A stretch of 11,865 bases of DNA, taken from the NCBI GenBank assembly GCA_946886405.1, contig CAMPIO010000105.1, positions 1 to 11,865 of the forward strand, given 5' to 3'. Below are positions 1-7,049 of the stretch, one piece after another. The position numbers were made by a program, and so were the translations under genes. Source of the DNA: an uncultured Pseudoxanthomonas sp. GTDB taxonomy: Bacteria > Pseudomonadota > Gammaproteobacteria > Xanthomonadales > Xanthomonadaceae. Below the pieces are notes generated by a model, which saw only the letters and a list, made by a program, of their open reading frames with translations, ran no database searches and was not told the origin of the DNA. Position 1 is the stretch's first letter; every line of letters begins with the position of its first letter.

Positions 1-1
1 T

Positions 2-127
2 GACAAGCAGATCACCGAATACGCAGAGCGCAAGACGGAAGACTAGATCCAGAAGCTCACCGTCAAGTCCATCAAGGACGTCGATGACGTGGTGAAGTCC
101 AAGGAACATGAATTGATGGCGGTCTGA
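2..127 (+). pseudogene. frr: Ribosome recycling factor, C-terminal end only, with in-frame TAG
   Basis: The 41 codons visible here align without gaps to the last 41 residues of E. coli RRF (from memory), ending ELMAV and TGA at 125-127. RRF splits post-termination ribosomes together with EF-G and is essential in most bacteria. The visible part is the last helix of the three-helix-bundle domain. Codon 15 (44-46) is TAG where the family has Asp or Glu, so the last 26 residues would be lost. Two other usually acidic positions are also changed: Tyr at 20-22 and Val at 62-64. The rest of the helix is well kept on both sides of the TAG, which fits a sequencing or assembly error or a very recent mutation better than an old pseudogene. 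The stop codon overlaps the uppS ribosome-binding site, so frr and uppS belong to one operon. The family assignment is firm; whether the gene is truly broken is open. Confidence 0.75.
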
Positions 128-130
128 GGA
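126..130 (+). promoter_or_regulatory. Ribosome-binding site of uppS
   Basis: GAGGA lies five bases before the ATG at 136 and overlaps the TGA that ends frr (125-127). It supports the uppS start chosen here. It also means ribosomes finishing frr terminate on the uppS site, so the two genes are probably translationally linked. Confidence 0.6.
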
Positions 131-135
131 CTGCC

Positions 136-894
136 ATGACCCCTGCCGTCCCCGCGTCCGCGCCCCGCCACCTGGCCGTCATCATGGACGGCAATGGGCG
201 CTGGGCGGAACGCCGTCGCCGTCCGCGCGTGATCGGCCACCGCGCCGGTGCGCGCGCGGTGAATGTCTGCATCGACTTCTGCCTGGAGCGTGGCATCGGC
301 GCGCTCACCCTGTTCGCGTTCTCCAGCGAGAACTGGGGCCGACCGGAAGAAGAAGTCGGCGCCTTGATGAAGCTGTTCCTCAACGCCCTCGACCGCGAAG
401 TCGACGAACTGCACCGCCGCCAGGTGCGCGTGCGCTTCATCGGTGACCGCGCGCGGTTCTCGACCGATATCCGCGCGCGGATGGACGCCGCCGAGACCCT
501 GACGCGCGACAACGCACGCCTGCACCTGGTCATTGCCGCCAGCTACGGTGGGCGCCAGGACATCGCGCACGCCGCGCGCGCCTTGGCCGCAGACGTCGCG
601 GCGGGCCGGTTGCGGCCCGAGGATATCGACGAAGCCGCGCTGGGCGCGCATGTCGCACTGGCCGACTTGCCCCCCCCGGACCTGTTCATCCGCACCGGCG
701 GCGACCATCGCATCAGCAACTTCCTGCTGTGGCAGCTGGCGTACACCGAACTCTGGTTCACCGATGTGCTGTGGCCCGACCTGGACGCCGCGCTGCTGCA
801 GCGCGCGCTGGACGACTTCGCGCAGCGCGAGCGCCGTTTCGGCCTGACCAGTGCCCAGGTGGCCGGCGGCGCCACCGAGGATCAACCCGCATGA
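136..894 (+). CDS. uppS: Di-trans,poly-cis-decaprenylcistransferase (undecaprenyl diphosphate synthase)
   Basis: This 252-residue cytoplasmic cis-prenyltransferase adds isopentenyl diphosphate units to farnesyl diphosphate to make C55-PP, precursor of the lipid carrier for peptidoglycan and O-antigen. The N-terminal motif IMDGNGRWA puts the catalytic Asp at residue 18 (E. coli D26). FAFSSENW at 61-68 forms part of the active-site lid region. IRTGGDHRISNF at 185-196 binds the diphosphate, and E205 matches the E. coli metal-binding E213. E. coli has Glu where this protein has Asp190; I think this is a common conservative swap. The length is normal for the family. The ATG has a good ribosome-binding site at 126-130. 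The stop overlaps the cdsA start as ATGA. A run of eight C at 670-677 encodes part of three prolines before the diphosphate motif. Confidence 0.97.
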   Translation: MTPAVPASAPRHLAVIMDGNGRWAERRRRPRVIGHRAGARAVNVCIDFCLERGIGALTLFAFSSENWGRPEEEVGALMKLFLNALDREVDELHRRQVRVRFIGDRARFSTDIRARMDAAETLTRDNARLHLVIAASYGGRQDIAHAARALAADVAAGRLRPEDIDEAALGAHVALADLPPPDLFIRTGGDHRISNFLLWQLAYTELWFTDVLWPDLDAALLQRALDDFAQRERRFGLTSAQVAGGATEDQPA

Positions 895-1751
895 GCGCCA
901 CCCGCACCCGTGTCATCGCCGCACTGGTGATGGCGCCGTTCGCCATCGGCGCGATCCTGCTCTTGCCGACCTCCTGGCTGGCCATGTTGGCGGCGCTGGT
1001 GTTCCTGATCGGCCTGTGGGAGTGGTTCAAGCTTGCCGAAATCGACGACACCCTGCAGCGTACGGTACTGCTGACTGCCAACCTGCTGGTGATGGTGGCG
1101 CTGGTCTGGGCTTCACGCGGCTCCGGTGATGCCACCGACCTGGTACCGCTTCGCCTGATGGCGCTGGTGGGCGTCGTCTGGTGGTTGCTGGCCTTGCTGT
1201 GGCTGCGCTTCTTCACCTTCGCCTCCGACCACGAGTCCTGGGCCCGGGTATTCAAGCTGGCCGCCGGCACGCTTGCCGTGGTGCCCGCCTGGTGCGCGCT
1301 GGGCCTGATCCATTCGTCGCAGCCGAACGGACACATCTGGCTGTTCGTCGCGTTGGCCATCGTGTGGGCCGCCGACAGCGGCGCCTACTTCGCGGGCCGG
1401 CATTTCGGCGGTCGCTGGTTCGCTGGCCGCAAACTGGCGCCGCGGATCAGCCCCAACAAAACGCTGGAAGGCCTGCTGGGCGGTCTGGTGGCCGGCATGC
1501 TGGTGGCCGCCATCGGGGCCGTGATTGCCGGCGCGGACGTCGGGCACGTGCCCGGCGTGCTGGTCGTGGCCATTTTCACCGTGCTGTTCTCGGTAGTGGG
1601 TGACCTGTTCGAAAGTCTGCTGAAGCGGCACGTCGGCGCCAAGGACTCGGGCGACCTGATCCCCGGCCATGGCGGCGTACTGGACCGCATCGACGGCGTG
1701 CTGGCCGCCTTGCCCATCTTCGTGCTGGGCAAGGAACTCTTCGGATTCTGA
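891..1751 (+). CDS. cdsA: Phosphatidate cytidylyltransferase (CDP-diglyceride synthase)
   Basis: This 286-residue inner-membrane enzyme converts phosphatidic acid and CTP to CDP-diacylglycerol, the branch point for all phospholipids. Most of the chain is a series of hydrophobic segments, from about residue 8 to the C-terminus. The family signature is complete at residues 242-268: SLLKR, then KD at 251-252, PGHGG at 258-262 and DRID at 265-268, which hold the metal-binding acidic residues. The length matches E. coli CdsA (about 285). The start is the ATG in the ATGA overlap with uppS, with GAGGA nine bases upstream. A longer reading in the same frame into uppS (from 729) is rejected because the membrane domain begins directly after this ATG. 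Order uppS-cdsA-dxr-rseP is conserved in gammaproteobacteria. Confidence 0.96.
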   Translation: MSATRTRVIAALVMAPFAIGAILLLPTSWLAMLAALVFLIGLWEWFKLAEIDDTLQRTVLLTANLLVMVALVWASRGSGDATDLVPLRLMALVGVVWWLLALLWLRFFTFASDHESWARVFKLAAGTLAVVPAWCALGLIHSSQPNGHIWLFVALAIVWAADSGAYFAGRHFGGRWFAGRKLAPRISPNKTLEGLLGGLVAGMLVAAIGAVIAGADVGHVPGVLVVAIFTVLFSVVGDLFESLLKRHVGAKDSGDLIPGHGGVLDRIDGVLAALPIFVLGKELFGF

Positions 1752-1753
1752 GC

Positions 1754-2941
1754 ATGGCCGTTCACGCATCCCGCAACGTCGCCGTCCTGGGCGCGACCGG
1801 CTCGATCGGTACATCAGCGCTGGACGTCATTGCACGCCACCCGGACCGCTACCGCGCAAGCGTGCTGGCGGCGGGATGCAATGTGGAGGCCCTGCTCGCC
1901 CTGTGTGCCGTGCATCGACCCGACCATGCCGTGATCGCCGACGAGGGGCTGTACGCCCGCCTGCGCGATGGCCTGACGGATGCCGGTCTGACCACCCGCG
2001 CGCATGCCGGCATGGCAGCGCTCGATGCCTTGGTGGCAGCGCCCGACTGCGATGTCGTCGTCGCGGCGATCGTCGGGGCGGCCGGACTGCCGTCGACGCT
2101 TGCCGCCGCACGCGCGGGCAAGCGCCTGCTGCTGGCCAACAAGGAGGCCCTCGTGCTCGCCGGCGAGCTGGTGACCGCCGCAGCGGACGCCGCAGGCGCC
2201 GAGATCATCCCGATCGACAGCGAGCACAACGCCATCTTCCAATGCCTGCGTTCACGACAGGCTCAGGCCGAGGTCAACCGCATTGTGCTGACTGCCTCGG
2301 GGGGTCCCTTTCGAGGCCGCACTCGGGAACAGCTCGCACAGGTAACGCGCGAGCAGGCCGTGGCCCACCCCAAGTGGTCGATGGGACCCAAGATTTCGGT
2401 CGATTCAGCCACCCTGATGAACAAGGGACTGGAGCTGATCGAGGCCCACCATCTGTTCGGCGTCGGCCGCGAGCGGCTGGACGTGCTGGTGCATCCGCAG
2501 AGCCTGGTGCATTCGCTGGTGGAATTCGTCGACGGGTCGACGCTGGCACAACTCGGCCTGCCCGACATGCGCACGTCGCTCGCCGTCGGCCTGGGCTGGC
2601 CCGAACGCATCGGCTCCGGCGTGAGCGGGTTGGACCTGCTGAAGCACCCGCGACTGGATTTCGAGGCGCCGGACATGGATGCCTTCCCCTGCCTGCGGCT
2701 CGCCCGGGACGCCATGGCGGCGGGCGGCACCGCGCCGGCCGTCCTGAACGCTGCGAACGAAGTCGCAGTTTCAGCCTTTCTTCAGGGCCAAATCGGTTTC
2801 CTATCCATCCCCGCGCTGGTCGAGGATGCCCTCGCTGCGCTGCCTGCGGCGCCGGCGGATTCGCTGGAAGCCCTGCTGGCGGCGGACGAACAGGCACGCC
2901 GGCTGACCGAACGCAACCTCGCAGGCCACCTCTCCCCATGA
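1754..2941 (+). CDS. dxr: 1-deoxy-D-xylulose 5-phosphate reductoisomerase
   Basis: This 395-residue cytoplasmic enzyme makes 2-C-methyl-D-erythritol 4-phosphate from DXP with NADPH, the first committed step of the MEP isoprenoid pathway. It is the target of fosmidomycin. Visible motifs are the dinucleotide-binding VLGATGSIG at about 10-18, ANKEAL at 128-133, the metal ligands D155, S156 and E157 within IDSEHN, the flexible-loop HPKWSMG beginning at H205, S218, and MNKGLE at 222-227 with E227 as the third acidic metal ligand (E. coli E231). All catalytic residues are present and the length is normal (E. coli 398). It starts two bases after the cdsA stop, with only a weak GGA upstream, so translation is probably coupled. 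Its product feeds the farnesyl diphosphate that UppS elongates two genes upstream. Confidence 0.97.
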   Translation: MAVHASRNVAVLGATGSIGTSALDVIARHPDRYRASVLAAGCNVEALLALCAVHRPDHAVIADEGLYARLRDGLTDAGLTTRAHAGMAALDALVAAPDCDVVVAAIVGAAGLPSTLAAARAGKRLLLANKEALVLAGELVTAAADAAGAEIIPIDSEHNAIFQCLRSRQAQAEVNRIVLTASGGPFRGRTREQLAQVTREQAVAHPKWSMGPKISVDSATLMNKGLELIEAHHLFGVGRERLDVLVHPQSLVHSLVEFVDGSTLAQLGLPDMRTSLAVGLGWPERIGSGVSGLDLLKHPRLDFEAPDMDAFPCLRLARDAMAAGGTAPAVLNAANEVAVSAFLQGQIGFLSIPALVEDALAALPAAPADSLEALLAADEQARRLTERNLAGHLSP

Positions 2942-2958
2942 GCGCCGACATCCGATGA
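2938..2958 (+). other. Six-codon mini-ORF bridging dxr and rseP
   Basis: ATG at 2938 overlaps the dxr stop as ATGA. It reads M-S-A-D-I-R and ends at TGA 2956-2958, which in turn overlaps the rseP ATG (2955) as ATGA. There is no clear ribosome-binding site for either start. The geometry would let ribosomes leaving dxr re-initiate twice and so couple rseP translation to dxr. This could be chance; no expression can be inferred from the sequence. Confidence 0.3.
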
Positions 2959-4328
2959 GTGAAGTGCTGGGCTCAATCTGGTGGATGATCGTGGCGCTGG
3001 GCGTGCTGGTCACGTTCCACGAATTCGGCCACTACTGGGTGGCGCGCCGCTGCGGCGTCAAGGTGCTGCGCTTCTCGGTGGGCTTCGGCAAGCCGCTGTG
3101 GTCGCGCCGCAACCGCCATGGCACCGAGTTCGCGGTCGCCGCGATCCCGCTGGGCGGTTACGTCAAGATGCTGGACGAAGCCGAAGGCGAGGTTCCCGCC
3201 GCGCAGCTCGACCAGGCGTTCAACCGCAAACCGGTATGGCAGCGCATCGCGGTGGTCGCTGCGGGTCCGCTGGCCAATCTCATTCTGTGCGTGGCGCTGC
3301 TTTGGATCATGTTTGTCATCGGCCGCCCGGACTACTCGGCAACCGTGGGCCGGGCTACAGGGCTTGCGGCGCAGGCGGAACTGCAGCGCGGTGACCGGAT
3401 TGAGGCCATCAACGGAACCCAGGTCCACACGTCGCTCGAAGCGGTGCAGACGCTGACCATCGCGGCCATCGATCGGCACGACATCACGCTGGACCTAGTC
3501 AGCATCGACGGCAGCGAACGCAAGCGGACGTTGGCCCTCTCACGACTTCCTGCTGACTTCAACCAGGAAAACGTCAGTGCCGCCATAGGCATGGTCTGGA
3601 ACCACCAGACCCTTCCCGCGACGATCGGCAAGATCCGCCCCGGTAGCGCCGCGGCCGGCGTCTTGGAGATCGGCGATACGGTCACCGCCATCGACGGCCA
3701 GCCTATCCACAGCTTTGGCGATATCGGCCCGCTGGTGCAGGAATGGGGCGATCGTGGCGGCTTGGCAATGGTGGAGGTCGACCGCAAGGGGGACCGCCGC
3801 GCCCTTGAGCTGGCGCCCCAGCGCCTACGCGACGAGGCCACCGGCCAAATTTACTGGGCGCTTGGCCTCGAACCGGCGGGCGGCGGTGTCCCCGCCGAAT
3901 TCGATGCAACCCAGCAACTCGGCCCGATCGCGGCCATCCCAGCTGCGTTCCGGCAGACCGGAAAGATGGTGACCGATTCCCTGGGGATGATCCGGCGCAT
4001 GCTCACCCGGGATGCCTCCAGCAAGAACATCTCGGGCCCCCTGACCATCGCCCAGGTCGCCAATGACAGCGCCAAACGGGGCGTTGCCTGGTTCCTGTTC
4101 TTCCTGGCGCTGATGTCCCTCAGCCTCGCCATCATCAACCTGCTGCCGATCCCCGTCTTGGACGGCGGGCACCTGCTGTATTACCTTATTGAATTGGTCA
4201 AGGGCAGCCCCTTGAGCGAACGCCACATGGTGGCCGGACAATATGTGGGCCTGGCCGCGCTGGCGGGCCTGATGGGATTGGCGTTCTACAACGACATCCT
4301 GCGTCTGATGACGCGTCTGGTGACCTGA
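2955..4328 (+). CDS. rseP: RIP metalloprotease RseP (site-2 protease)
   Basis: This 457-residue zinc protease of the inner membrane (family M50) cuts the anti-sigma factor RseA within the membrane after DegS cleavage, releasing sigma-E; it also clears signal-peptide remnants. The zinc motif HEFGH is at 22-26 in the first membrane segment. GFGKPLW and IPLGGYVKMLDE follow, typical of the membrane-reentrant region. A second membrane segment spans about 96-120, two tandem PDZ domains about 120-310 (GD.I..ING and GD.V.AIDG are visible), a third segment begins near 377 and carries NLLPIPVLDGGH with D403 as the third zinc ligand, and a fourth lies at about 428-448. Length agrees with E. coli (450). 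No strong ribosome-binding site precedes the ATG, which overlaps the end of a mini-ORF. The stop overlaps another ATG (TGATG) that is probably not the bamA start. Confidence 0.96.
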   Translation: MSEVLGSIWWMIVALGVLVTFHEFGHYWVARRCGVKVLRFSVGFGKPLWSRRNRHGTEFAVAAIPLGGYVKMLDEAEGEVPAAQLDQAFNRKPVWQRIAVVAAGPLANLILCVALLWIMFVIGRPDYSATVGRATGLAAQAELQRGDRIEAINGTQVHTSLEAVQTLTIAAIDRHDITLDLVSIDGSERKRTLALSRLPADFNQENVSAAIGMVWNHQTLPATIGKIRPGSAAAGVLEIGDTVTAIDGQPIHSFGDIGPLVQEWGDRGGLAMVEVDRKGDRRALELAPQRLRDEATGQIYWALGLEPAGGGVPAEFDATQQLGPIAAIPAAFRQTGKMVTDSLGMIRRMLTRDASSKNISGPLTIAQVANDSAKRGVAWFLFFLALMSLSLAIINLLPIPVLDGGHLLYYLIELVKGSPLSERHMVAGQYVGLAALAGLMGLAFYNDILRLMTRLVT

Positions 4329-4334
4329 TGCCCT

Positions 4335-4362
4335 TGAACTTCTCCGGGCCGGCCCGCTCAAA
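4335..4362 (+). promoter_or_regulatory. Sigma-E-type promoter candidate for bamA
   Basis: TGAACTT (4335-4341) and TCAAA (4358-4362) are separated by 16 bases. This fits the sigma-E (RpoE) pattern of a GGAACTT-like -35 and a TCAAA/TCTGA-like -10. Transcription would begin near 4368, leaving about 80 bases of leader before the bamA ATG at 4451. In E. coli the bamA operon belongs to the sigma-E regulon, and the gene just upstream here, rseP, encodes the protease that frees sigma-E. The match is read by eye and not scored. Confidence 0.55.
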
Positions 4363-4450
4363 GGCAGCCACCCTTCCCCTGGCGACACCCCGGACCGCTG
4401 CCCTGCAGTCCACTCCTGCCCCGCAGGAACCACCCCAACCGGATGTAATG

Positions 4451-6931
4451 ATGACGCGACTGCCTTCCCGCCGCCTGCTTGCCCTCGCCCTGGCTTCGGC
4501 CATCGCCATGCCGGCACTGGCCCAGACGACGGAACCCGCTGCCGCGCCCGTGGCCGCCGCGCCGTCGAGCAGCGCATCGTTCACCGCGACGGACATCCGC
4601 ATCGATGGCCTGCAGCGCATCTCGACCGGCACCGCCCTGACCTACCTGCCCATCGAGCGTGGCGATGTCGTCACGCCCGCCGGCGTCGCGGAGTCGATCC
4701 GTGCGCTGTACAAGACCGGCTTCTTCGAAGACGTCCGACTCGACCGCCAGGGCGACATCCTGGTCGTCACCGTCACCGAACGCCCCGCGATCAACAAGCT
4801 GACGCTGACCGGCAACAAGGACATCAAGACCGAAGACCTGATGTCGGGCCTGAAGGACATCGGCCTGTCCGAGGGCGAAACCTTCGACCGCCTGAGCCTG
4901 GACCGGGTGACGCAGGAACTGGTGCGCCAGTACAACAACCGCGGCAAGTACAACGTCGATATCACGCCGACCGTGAGCCCGCTGGACCGGAATCGCGTGG
5001 ACGTCACCATCGCGGTCAAGGAAGGCAAGGCCGCCAAGATCAAGCACGTCAACGTGGTCGGCGCCGAGAAATTCGAGACCGAAGACCTGCTGGAGAACTG
5101 GGAGTCGAAAGAAAGCGGCTGGCTGTCGTGGTATCGCCGTGACGACCAGTATTCCAAGGAGAAGCTGTCCGGCGACATGGAGCGCCTGAACTCCTGGTAC
5201 CTGGACCGCGGCTACGTGGACTTCAACATCGACTCCACGCAGGTGTCGATCAGTCCCGACAAGCGCGACATGTTCATCACCGCCGGCATCACCGAGGGCG
5301 AGCAGTACAAGATCTCCGACGTGAAGGTCACCGGCGATACGGTGCTGCCGAAGGAAGAGGTCGAGAAGCTGGTGATCGTGAAGCCGGAGCAGACGTTCTC
5401 GCGCATCCTGCTTGAGATGACGTCCGACTCCATCACCGCGACGCTGGGCAACATCGGCCACGCGTTCGCGCAGGTCAACCCGATCCCCACGGTAGACCGC
5501 GAAAACCGCACCGTCGCGATCAACCTGCAGGTCGTGCCCGGCCCGCGCGTCAACGTGCGCCGCATCCTGTTCAAGGGCAACACGCGCACCTCCGACGAAG
5601 TGCTTCGTCGCGAGATGCGCCAGTTCGAAGGCAGCTGGTTCTCGCAGGTCGCGGTGGACCGCTCGCGCGTGCGCCTGCGCCGCCTCGGCTACTTCGAGAC
5701 GGTCGATGTCGAAACCACGCCGGTGCCCGGCACTTCCGACCAGGTCGACGTGGTCTTCAACGTCAAGGAAACCACCTCGGGCAGCTTCGTGTTCGGCTTG
5801 GGCTACTCGCAGCTGTCGGGCCTGACCACCTCGATCCAGCTGTCGCAGAACAACTTCCTCGGCGGCGGCAACCGCGTGTCGGTCGAAGCGCAGCGCAGCG
5901 ATTACCTGCAGCGCTATTCGTTCTCGTACACCAACCCGTTCTTCACCGACGAAGGCATGTCGCTGGGCTACAACCTGTGGTGGCGCGAATTCGACTATTC
6001 GGACTTCAATACCGCCCAGTACTCCACCACCAGCGCCGCAGCGCAGGGTGTGCTGGGCCTGCCGATCACCGAGAACGACACCGTCTCGCTGCTGTTCGGC
6101 ATCGACAGCAACGAGATCCTCACCTTCGGCGGCTCCACGCCGGCGTCGATCATCGACTACATCAATGCGGTCGGCCAGCGCACCTTCCACGCCTGGCGCA
6201 CGGAGCTTGGCTGGGCGCGGGACACGCGCAACGACTACTTCATGCCGACCGGCGGTACCTATCAGCGCGTGTCGGCGGAAATCGCGCTGCCGGGCTCCAC
6301 GGTCGAGTACTACAAGCTCAACTACGAGTTCTCGAAATACTGGTCGATCAGCCCCTCGCTGGTGCTCAACACGCGGGCCGAGATCGGCTACGGCGACAGC
6401 TACGGCTCGGACATATACCGCTACATCTGCCGCGCGAACGGTTCGGATCCGCAGATCCCGGGCCAGGGCACCACCACGCCACCGGCGGCGGATGGGACGT
6501 GCGCGGACGGTGGCACGCTGGACCGGACCCTGGTGGCCAGCGGGCTGCCGTTCTTCGAGAACTTCTACGCCGGTGGTACGCGCTCGGTGCGCGGTTTCCG
6601 CGACAACACGCTGGGTCCGCGTTCGGAGGTCATTTCCGGTTACCGCGGTCAGCCGCTCGGCGGCTCGTTGAAGACCACCGGTTCGGTGGAGCTGATCTTC
6701 CCGAAGCTGTTTGATTCCAACGCGGCGCGCATCGCGGCGTTCTTCGACTTCGGCAACGTGTTCGACGGCGTGGACAACTTCGATGCCGGCGAACTTCGCG
6801 CCTCCACGGGCATTTCGCTGCTGTGGCGCGCGCCGGTGGGTCCGATCTCGATCAGCTACGCCTTCCCGATCAAGAAGGAAGAGGGCGACGAACTGGAGCG
6901 GCTGCAATTCACCTTCGGTGGCGCGTTCTGA
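4451..6931 (+). CDS. bamA: Outer membrane protein assembly factor BamA
   Basis: This 826-residue Omp85 protein is the core of the BAM complex, which folds and inserts beta-barrels into the outer membrane. A Sec signal peptide (TRLPSRRLLALALASAIAMP, ending ALA-Q) suggests cleavage after residue 24. A short Ala/Pro/Ser linker (about 25-42) follows, then five POTRA domains (about 44-445) and a 16-strand barrel ending in Phe. The conserved lid motif VRGF is at 713-716. The only two cysteines of the protein, C660 and C684, sit in an insert just before VRGF; E. coli has its pair after VRGF. I chose ATG 4451 because MTRLP begins a normal signal peptide; ATG 4448 is adjacent and possible. ATG 4328 would add 41 residues before the signal and lies upstream of the candidate sigma-E start site. 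The ribosome-binding site is weak (GGA at 4441). Confidence 0.96.
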   Translation: MTRLPSRRLLALALASAIAMPALAQTTEPAAAPVAAAPSSSASFTATDIRIDGLQRISTGTALTYLPIERGDVVTPAGVAESIRALYKTGFFEDVRLDRQGDILVVTVTERPAINKLTLTGNKDIKTEDLMSGLKDIGLSEGETFDRLSLDRVTQELVRQYNNRGKYNVDITPTVSPLDRNRVDVTIAVKEGKAAKIKHVNVVGAEKFETEDLLENWESKESGWLSWYRRDDQYSKEKLSGDMERLNSWYLDRGYVDFNIDSTQVSISPDKRDMFITAGITEGEQYKISDVKVTGDTVLPKEEVEKLVIVKPEQTFSRILLEMTSDSITATLGNIGHAFAQVNPIPTVDRENRTVAINLQVVPGPRVNVRRILFKGNTRTSDEVLRREMRQFEGSWFSQVAVDRSRVRLRRLGYFETVDVETTPVPGTSDQVDVVFNVKETTSGSFVFGLGYSQLSGLTTSIQLSQNNFLGGGNRVSVEAQRSDYLQRYSFSYTNPFFTDEGMSLGYNLWWREFDYSDFNTAQYSTTSAAAQGVLGLPITENDTVSLLFGIDSNEILTFGGSTPASIIDYINAVGQRTFHAWRTELGWARDTRNDYFMPTGGTYQRVSAEIALPGSTVEYYKLNYEFSKYWSISPSLVLNTRAEIGYGDSYGSDIYRYICRANGSDPQIPGQGTTTPPAADGTCADGGTLDRTLVASGLPFFENFYAGGTRSVRGFRDNTLGPRSEVISGYRGQPLGGSLKTTGSVELIFPKLFDSNAARIAAFFDFGNVFDGVDNFDAGELRASTGISLLWRAPVGPISISYAFPIKKEEGDELERLQFTFGGAF

Positions 6932-6958
6932 CGCGGGTATCCGATCCGGCATGACGGC

Positions 6959-6991
6959 ACGGCGGGGGGCGAAAGCCCGCCGTCTCCGTTT
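6959..6991 (+). terminator. Terminator-like hairpin after bamA
   Basis: An 8-bp GC-rich stem pairs 6959-6966 (ACGGCGGG) with 6976-6983 (CCCGCCGT); C6970-G6975 can close an inner GAAA tetraloop. The following bases, CTCCGTTT, form only a poor T tract. It lies 27 bases after the bamA stop and may stop or thin transcription before the lipid A genes. Confidence 0.45.
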
Positions 6992-7034
6992 CCACCATAC
7001 GCCACCGTGGAAGCGGTTCTGGCGCCGCAGGGGC

Positions 7035-7040
7035 TAAACT
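7035..7040 (+). promoter_or_regulatory. Possible -10 box for a near-leaderless lpxD transcript
   Basis: TAAACT lies nine bases before the lpxD ATG (7050) and resembles a housekeeping -10 box. No good -35 hexamer is visible at the right distance. A start about seven bases downstream would leave a leader of only about three bases, which fits the lack of a properly spaced ribosome-binding site (GGGG at 7030-7033 is too far away). Confidence 0.3.
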
Positions 7041-7049
7041 ACGCGGCCT

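Noticed and set aside
729..890. Upstream extension of cdsA into uppS
   Set aside because: The extra residues are out-of-frame uppS codons; the ATGA overlap at 891 and a ribosome-binding site fit the usual CdsA N-terminus.
4328..4450. ATG overlapping the rseP stop as the bamA start
   Set aside because: It would place 41 Pro/Ala-rich residues before a normal signal peptide, and codon bias there is weaker than in the gene.
4358..6952. 864-codon open frame on the minus strand opposite bamA
   Set aside because: It mirrors the bamA codons; high GC at third positions removes stops on the other strand. The translation is low-complexity and shows no domain or ribosome-binding site.
7009..7038. Sigma-E-like boxes before lpxD (GGAAGCG and CTAAA)
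   Set aside because: The -35 match is poor and the 18-base spacer too long.
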